Assembly (NCBI GenBank): GCA_029449235.1
Contig: JANATG010000011.1
Location: forward strand, 774,001 to 838,000
Length of the DNA stretch: 64,000 bases
Reading direction: 5' to 3'
From: Linnemannia schmuckeri
Taxonomy: Eukaryota; Mortierellomycota; Mortierellomycetes; Mortierellales; Mortierellaceae
The notes under the pieces were generated by a model. It did no database searches, was not told the origin of the DNA, and saw nothing but the letters and a program-made list of their open reading frames with translations. Shown in pieces: positions 58,147-64,000 of this stretch (positions are counted from its first letter, which is position 1; each line of letters opens with the position of its first letter). The position numbers were made by a program, and so were the translations under genes.

Positions 58147-59561
58147 CCTGGTGAACCGGACACGATCAGTCGCATGTAGACATTGGTTTCCAGGATGAAG
58201 GATACTTTATGGCCCGGTGGCGGCTAACTAGTGGGCCGAACTTTGAGAAATAAAGGAGAAATAAAGGATAGAAATAAGGAATAAGGATGTGAACAAGGAT
58301 AGAAAAGGATAGATGAGTAGGGGTAGTGGAACAGGGGTGAAGGGATAAGAATGAAGAAAGAGTCGTTGGCGACAAGAGTGAAAGGAAAGGAAGGAAGAGG
58401 AAGAGCAAACGACGAAGGGGTGAATGTGTCCTTGTGAGTTGTATTGGCAAACAGGTTGGTTGGATAATGAGAGCCATACAAACAGCCAAGAAGGCCTTGA
58501 AAGCATGAAAAACAACAAAGAGAGCGACAATCTTGCTTGTCTCCAGTCTAAAATCACTTACTGAAAACGGGAAAGCAGAAGGACCAGACAGGAAACAGAG
58601 GGAAGGACACAGGCAAGAGGGCAAGGCAAGGCTGTCTGAGAGACGAATGACTCCCTCACTCGATTTATCGACCCTCGGACTTGAGATTCAACTCCACAAG
58701 ACTCGACTCCCTTTTTTTTATTTTTTTATTTTTCTTTTTGCGCTTTTGCTGGCACCAAATACACCACACCATTCATCATCCACGCTCAACCGCACCATCA
58801 CCTCCAGTCATTCACCCCGCTTCGCTCCAATGCTCTCAAGTCGCAACAATCAGACAAGGGAAAAAAAAACGCACACGCGCACACACTTACACACACTACA
58901 ATCAAACAACCAACCAGCAAGCGGACGCAAAAGGCAAGGAACTGGTTAGCGTAAACTGCAATGCCAACGAACCCCTTCAATTGGCACATACACAAGCACA
59001 TAAAAAAAAATACACACGTACCCATACACATAAAAAATTGAGAACAAAAATAAACCTTTTCCAGGGGGCAGGAAAGGAAAGGGAAAGAAAGGGAAGGGAG
59101 AGGCAGTGGGAAGGGAAAGGAAGGGAAGGTAAGGGAAGGAGGGATCATCCTTGCTTGATTGATTGCTTGATCATTTAGACTAGGGGGAGAAGATGAACAT
59201 CCATGCACAGCAGCAGCAGCAGCAGCAGGAGAAAACAGGAGAGGTAGAAGAACAGTAGGGGAGAGACAAGGAAAGGGGACGCAACCATACCCATGCTGTT
59301 ACGGGAAAGAAGAAACAAACAAAAAAACGTAAAAGGGTAAATCGAAAATAGGAAGCAATCGTGATCATCGATTTGTCAATAAGACATCCTAACCTTGCTT
59401 GGTCAATAACACATCCCTGTACTCAATGGCCTCGACTCGATTTTTTCAGTATCACAGTGTCTCAGCCTGGTGCAACAATAATGCGTCGTTTTATTCTGCG
59501 TACGAACGAGGACCGCTTTTGTATTGTCCGTTGTATGCCCAAATTGCCTCCTCGGCTCGAA
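58147..59561. other. intergenic
   Basis: 1.4 kb between two minus-strand genes. GA-rich stretches near 58260-58420 and 59080-59150, A-rich words, a CAG triplet run at 59211-59231. No gene recognised; probably contains the regulator promoter and leader. Confidence 0.5.
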
Positions 59562-60982
59562 TCAATCCCAGATGAGCTGGCCCTTATCATTGACCTGGGC
59601 AGACATACCGCCGCTCACAGTCGAAGACGACAGGTTCGAACTCTTGGGCACATCCCATCGTGATTCGATTGGCGTGGACTTGCGTGACTGTGAACGGTAA
59701 AACTCCTTCATCTTCTCTGCCTTAACCTGGCGCATGTGCTCCTGCTTCCTCTTCTCCTGAAGAGCATCCGCTGCCGCCTTGTCCTCCTTCCTCTTTGCAG
59801 CCTTGGCAAGATTCTCTCTCTGCTTTTTGGTCATCTCTGTAGACTGGTACGAGTTCGATCCCGTTGATGCACTTGATCGAGCTATTTCAAATTATTGTAA
59901 GAGAGTGTGTTGTTAGTTTCCATGCGACAAGTGAGTATGAACCAGAAAAGGAGGCGTGAAAAGCGCCATGAGTCGAGTAGATGTGAAGAAAACGAATGTG
60001 TGAAAAATGCCATGATTGGATGGGTCGAGTACGTGTGAAGTCAAAAGAACGTGCGAAAGACGCTATAAGGTAATATGTGTTAGAAGCATAATAACTCATA
60101 CACACTGAATCAATTCACACGTAAGACTTACTCTTTTGGACAGAAAAGCCATCAGGGATCGCCTCGCGGAAGCGCTCCTCCTTGGCTGCAGGTTTGATAG
60201 ATAGGACGCGTGCAAACTGGGTCGTCTGCTCGCCATGAGGATCGGCCGCTGCGATCTCGTCCTGGAGCTGACGCTGGCGCTGGGCAACCCAAGGATCCAT
60301 GGGCTTATTGAAGTCGATGCCTCCGGATCGCACAGGAGCTGCTCCATTTCCAGACACTGTCGTCCACTCGTCCTCTTCTTCCTCCTCTTCCTGCTCATCT
60401 TCACCTTCGCTCCATGCCAACTGCTGAGCCATCAGTTGATCGTCCCGCAGCTGCTGCTCCTTGTCGTTGTCCTCTTCTAATTCTTCTTCTGACTCTTGAA
60501 CAGGCACAGACTCGGGGGCCGGCTCGGGGACAGGGTCAGGCTTCACAGCTTCCTTGTCTTTCTTTTCTTTCTTCTGCTTGGGCTGCTTGGGTGTTGGTGC
60601 AGGTGCAGGCTGAGGGCGAGAGAGGGTAGGGAATTCTGCGTGCGATAAGCCGGCTCCTGCTTGGCCGCGATTCTTTTTCTTGTTGTTGCCCATGGCGCCA
60701 GGTCCTGGAATGGAGGTTACGTTTGGTGATGATGAGAACGAGGAGGTGTTCTTGGATGCTGCGGACGAGAACTGGAGGGTCTCTTGTTGTTTGGCGAGAA
60801 TCTCCCTTTGCTCAGCCTGTCTCTGCTTTTTCCAGTCCTCGACTGACGTAGCCTTGCTGCCTGTTGCAGGTGAGGGGGAGGTGACGGTTGGTGTCGAAAC
60901 GACTGGCGTCTGTTTGGAAGAGGGGTTACCGCTGTTGTTGGCCTTGGTTTTGGTGGACTCTTGGTTGCTGCCGCCGGTAGAC

Positions 60983-61017
<35 letters not shown>

Positions 61018-61452
61018 GGTAGAAGGGATCGATGCAGAGATGGGAGAAAAAGACGAAACCGTTGTGTTGGAGCCCTTGGAGTTGTTGTTTGCCTTTTTGG
61101 CAGACGGGGCTACTTGTGGGGGGGTGTTGTTGCTCTTAGTGTTGTTCAACTTCTTGTTTTGCCGCATCATCGTCTTTTTCTCCTCCGCCTCTGATTCCGA
61201 GGATTCGCAATCGTCATTGCCGTCGCCTGCTGTTGCTCCTGTTGCTCCTGTTGTCGATGTGCTAGCGCCCTTGTTTTTTTTCTTGTTCTTTTTCTTTTTT
61301 GACTTTGATGTACTCTCGTTTCCGAACGCGCCAGGGAGGGATGATCTCTTCTCGTTCGAGACTTGAGCCGCTGTGGGGTTGCCCTTGAAGACACTGAAGA
61401 TGCCGAGGGGTACAATGATGGCAGCAGCCAGGAGGATGTATTCGTAACCCAT
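59562..61452 (-). CDS. hypothetical N-terminally membrane-anchored, Lys-rich coiled-coil protein
   Basis: No family recognised. Exons 61452-60132 and 59881-59562; 1641 nt, 546 residues, phase 1. Residues 5-23 form a hydrophobic segment (YILLAAAIIVPLGIFSVF), probably a signal anchor. Directly after comes a poly-Lys stretch (SKSKKKKNKKKNKG), then low complexity (Asn run of about 11, Ser/Thr/Pro), and an acidic Glu/Asp region around 335-375. The segment WTTVSGNGAAPVRSGGIDFN leads to a more ordered part DPWVAQRQRQLQDEIAAADP. Exon 2 begins with a Ser/Thr-rich stretch, then a highly charged helix MTKKQRENLAKAAKRKEDKA ending near KEFYRSQS, and closes GQLIWD. An anchor followed by a lysine-rich tail recalls ER ribosome-binding proteins such as p180 or MTDH, but only in layout. 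The first Met and the anchor fix the start. Confidence 0.8.
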
Positions 61453-63333
61453 CAGAGTTGAGTTAAGGCAAGTAGAAAGGGTTGAATGAAAAAGAAGGAA
61501 AGAGGGTGAGGTAAAAACAAAGTGTGTGAAGTACTATTACAGAAGCAAGGTGGAGGTGATTTTGACAAATCGCAGTTGTGCACGACACCCATACATTATG
61601 ATCCCCTTCCCCAAGCCTCCAGTTCAGTGATCAATGATGAAACTCTAATTCTTTTTGTCGTGTGAAATGAAACTGTCGTGAGTTCTCTACTGACACCATG
61701 CCCTTGCACGCTTTATCCCTCCTGACTTATTGCTGTCCCTTCCTTCCTTCCTTCCTTCCTTTCTTCCTCTCTAAGTCGTTTGCGTGATAAAAGAGAAGAC
61801 TATGAACCAATACCCTCTACGCGACGTGATGTCAACGAGGGACATACTGTCGGGATATAGGACTTGATGGCAACAAAGATCAGCCACCCCAATAAAAAAC
61901 AAAACTATTGGAGTCTTTCTTATTGCCGCAAAAATAAGAACACGAAGGATAATGTTCAAAACCTTTGACATGTTTTTTTTAACCCATTGGCAAAGAGCCA
62001 CAGACTCGCACATGTTTTGAGATACGTTCCTTCTTCAATAAGCAAGAACGAGCGAGGTGCTCGAGAGGGATGCAAACCACCTAGCAAAAAAAGACCGACA
62101 CGCCGCACTTTGTAATTTTTTTTTCTCAATTGACAAATTCACTCAGTGATGTCATTATCATTTTTCATGTCTGTGCTCACTAAATCAATAACCATGGTGA
62201 AAAAAAAAATTCCAACGGCCAGTTTGTATGTCCTTTAACAAGAGAAAGTCCAAACAAAAAAAAAGCATTCGACCTTGACCTCGTTGTCAATTTAACGCGT
62301 CCCTCATATTCAGATAACAGCTCAGTCTATCGTGCCACTGTGCTATAGCAGTTAAGCAGCATTGGAGTTTGGCCACTACCCATCACTGGGAGCCGTAGCT
62401 GAGGGCGCGAGTAAATGGAAAATTGGTCAACACTTGGCAACCATCCTCGCGGCAACAATCATTCGTCGTATTTTTTTTTTTTTTACCTCTTTTCTTTTTT
62501 TCAAATTTCAAGTGTGAACCAGCGCAGTCTACTCTTTTAGAACTTTTGGCTCGAAGAGCATTATGGGTTATAGAGGAAAAGCCAATTTTGTGGGTTATAT
62601 GCTGTAATGGAGGCTGAACAGACGCGAAGTTATGTTGTGACAGAAAAGGTGATTTTTTATTTTTTTTTTTGTTGAAAAGGATACATGCGCAGATAGCGGG
62701 ACAAAAGACTCTAACAACAAACGACTGCAAGGCTTTTCTTTTTTTCCGTCCGCCACCAAATTTGTGATATTCATGGCTGCTGTAGTCATTTTGAAGAAGA
62801 CAAAAGAGGGATACAGATGCAGGAACGAACCTCATAGGAGTATTGCCAAGGCTGTATTTTTGCTTGTTCTTTCAGCAATGGTCTGCGCAGACCTTCCCAC
62901 TTCTACGCCGAGTAAAACTCTATTCATGGCAAAATTTGTCATCGCTGTCTGAATGATTATTTTTCTTGTTTGTGTCTAAGCGTTCACTCTGTCATACACA
63001 GGCATACCCTATGTTGATTTGACACTCAGGCTCAAACACAGAGCACCATAACGGTTGATGACAAACCTGCGCAATTATATACCAACGAACACAAAGAGGA
63101 ACAGGCAGGCAGTAAGGATGGAAAATTATAAAAGGCGGCAACCCGCCTCTCTTTTTTTCGACTCATCATCTTCAACAACAAAAAGCCAGCAACAACAACA
63201 AAAACACTATCTTTTTTTGCTCTCTCTCCTCTCTCTTTCATTTCTCCCTGAACTTTTTTTACTTCTTTCTCTACCCCTGCATACCTTATATTTTCTTAAG
63301 ATTCGAACCTGAACAACGTAAACCATTAAAGAC
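61453..63333. other. intergenic with a tRNA-like element
   Basis: 1.9 kb between divergent genes. (TTCC)n at 61740-61765, several A/T runs, a tRNA-like element at about 62256-62355 (own entry), and a CT-rich leader before the MFS gene. Frames of 60-150 codons here carry no motif. Confidence 0.45.
62256..62355 (-). other. degenerate tRNA-like / pol III-like element
   Basis: Reading the minus strand: CTATAGCACAGTGGCAC (like a tRNA D-arm / A box) at about 62348-62332, then after about 45 bases GACAACGAGGTCAAGGTC followed by GAATGC, which resembles a variable loop GAGGTC plus a B box, ending directly in nine T (62264-62256), a pol III terminator. Acceptor stems do not pair and the B box lacks one base (GGTCGAA for GGTTCGAA), so it is not a working tRNA; a decayed tRNA or tRNA-derived SINE head is possible. 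Confidence 0.3.
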
Positions 63334-64000
63334 ATGGTTCAATCATCATCACCCTCAGCCCTCCCATCAAGGACATCCGCAATGGTCGAAACCAACTACA
63401 CCCTCCAAAAATCCTTCCCCTCAGAACCTGCCAACAAACTCGCCAGTCTTCGCGAGAAATGGCGCCCGGCCCTTCTCTACATCGTATCAACTGCTCAATT
63501 CTTTGACATCGTCAACGGTGCCTCCGTCTCTGTCGCAATCCTCCCCATCGCCCAAGACCTTCATTTCACCGTCCCACAAGTCCTGTGGATCTTGAACGCG
63601 TATACAATCTCCTTTGCGGGCCTCCTTCTCGTCTCGGGTCGTCTCGGTGATCTCTTTGGACATCGCCGGATGTTTATGTTTGGTCTCTTCTGGTTCGCCC
63701 TCTGGGCTCTGGTCGTCTCCTTCTCGACTTCCCCAATCATGTTTATCCTCGCGCGTGCGCTTCAGGGTATGGGCGCTGCAGCGACTGTCCCTACCGCCAT
63801 GGCCCTAATCGCGACCACTTACCCTGCCGGACCGGAACGTACCAAGGCCTTCTCGATCTTTGGTGCCTTTGGTGGTCTCGGCGCTGTTACTGGTATCCTT
63901 CTAGCCGGTGGATTGATTGCTAGCATTGGCTGGCAATGGATCTTCCGTATCTCGGCCATTGCGGCCTTCATCCTTCTGGCGGTCAGTTATATTGTCATCC
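63334..64000 (+). CDS. MFS transporter (drug/proton antiporter type), 5' part
   Basis: Open to the end of the window, 222 codons visible, so the gene is truncated by the window edge. After a 45-residue cytosolic N-terminus the first membrane helix reads LLYIVSTAQFFDIVNGASVS. Next is the helix with the MFS motif A in the loop after helix 2, GRLGDLFGHRRMFMFG (compare G-x-L-x-D-x-x-G-R-R). RALQGMGAAATVPTAMALIA (helix 4, basic Arg motif) and the helix with FGGLGAVTGILLAGGLI (motif C-like, antiporter signature) follow, then a GWQWIFRISAI segment. These are characteristic of fungal 14-helix (DHA2-like) transporters. Substrate cannot be told. The Met at 63334 follows a CT-rich leader and is the first in frame; a second Met at residue 17 is possible. 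Confidence 0.88.
   Translation, partial: MVQSSSPSALPSRTSAMVETNYTLQKSFPSEPANKLASLREKWRPALLYIVSTAQFFDIVNGASVSVAILPIAQDLHFTVPQVLWILNAYTISFAGLLLVSGRLGDLFGHRRMFMFGLFWFALWALVVSFSTSPIMFILARALQGMGAAATVPTAMALIATTYPAGPERTKAFSIFGAFGGLGAVTGILLAGGLIASIGWQWIFRISAIAAFILLAVSYIVI

Noticed and set aside
57166..58179. Long + strand ORF (337 codons) of almost pure Leu, Val, Ile and Ala
   Set aside because: It is the antisense reading of the Asn/Gln repeats of the Zn2Cys6 gene. CAG/CAA and AAC/AAT on one strand give CTG/TTG and GTT/ATT on the other, so no stops arise. It is not evidence for a membrane protein.
63280..63320. Box-B-like GGTTCGAATC on the minus strand at 63301-63310
   Set aside because: No A box or cloverleaf at tRNA spacing, and no terminator.
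1..64000. CRISPR arrays, operons, Shine-Dalgarno sites, insertion sequences
   Set aside because: Sequence is eukaryotic with spliced genes; no direct-repeat/spacer array or transposase frame seen.

Overview
The window is nuclear DNA of a filamentous fungus. Genes are split by short introns (about 45 to 550 bases) with GT..AG borders, most acceptors reading TAG. The gene set includes complex I, a Zn2Cys6 regulator, Bem1, Rmt2 and a peroxisomal thiolase with a PTS2. I infer an early-diverging, Mortierella-like lineage from the style of the proteins (Gln-, Asn- and His-rich linkers), the intron density and the NIMM-type complex I subunit; this is a judgement, not a database result. I saw no complete transposon, CRISPR array, rRNA or intact tRNA.

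Layout. 1-4430 is AT/CT-rich sequence without a recognised gene. At 4431-5600 a four-exon gene encodes the small complex I subunit NDUFA1/NIMM (+). LSM7 (6028-6984, -) and a SET-domain protein (7367-8512, +) diverge from a shared 382-base promoter. A block of minus-strand genes follows: an acidic coiled-coil protein (9100-10515), a Gln/Glu-rich coiled-coil protein (11663-12652) with a decayed probable paralogue (13093-13634), ELP1 (15123-20353, eight exons), the arginine methyltransferase RMT2 (20562-21931), a RasGEF (22250-26144) and cytidine deaminase (28514-30205, seven exons). A small membrane-protein ORF (28190-28465, +) meets the deaminase tail to tail. Next come BEM1 (33137-35330, +), peroxisomal 3-ketoacyl-CoA thiolase (36437-38388, +) and a WLM/Wss1-type metalloprotease (38680-40062, +), converging on the nucleolin-like NSR1/gar2 gene (40410-41612, -). 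After 4 kb of low-complexity DNA there is an Atf1-type bZIP gene (45661-47360, +), an unrecognised broken-looking gene (48149-48930, -), a HAD-family protein with a long acidic His-rich tail (49883-52001, -), a 1445-residue Zn2Cys6 regulator with Asn/Gln-rich prion-like N-terminus (53277-58146, -), a membrane-anchored Lys-rich protein of unknown function (59562-61452, -), and the start of an MFS transporter (63334 to the window edge, +).

The genes do not form one pathway. Several serve RNA and translation (LSM7, ELP1, RMT2, NSR1). BEM1 and the RasGEF belong to polarity and small-GTPase signalling. Exon chains of the recognised genes were checked by reading frame: every splice phase closes and totals are multiples of three. 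Gene coordinates are start codon to stop codon; exon limits are in the evidence.

Most distinctive sequence features: many very long A/T homopolymers (22-35 bases), including a 26-base run in each of the last two ELP1 introns; an in-frame 21-base minisatellite in the RasGEF gene carrying SPRK sites; a coiled-coil pseudogene beside its probable parent; a tRNA-like degenerate element near 62.3 kb; and several proteins with an ordinary catalytic or DNA-binding core joined to large repetitive tails. I found no clear evidence of a new multi-gene system.
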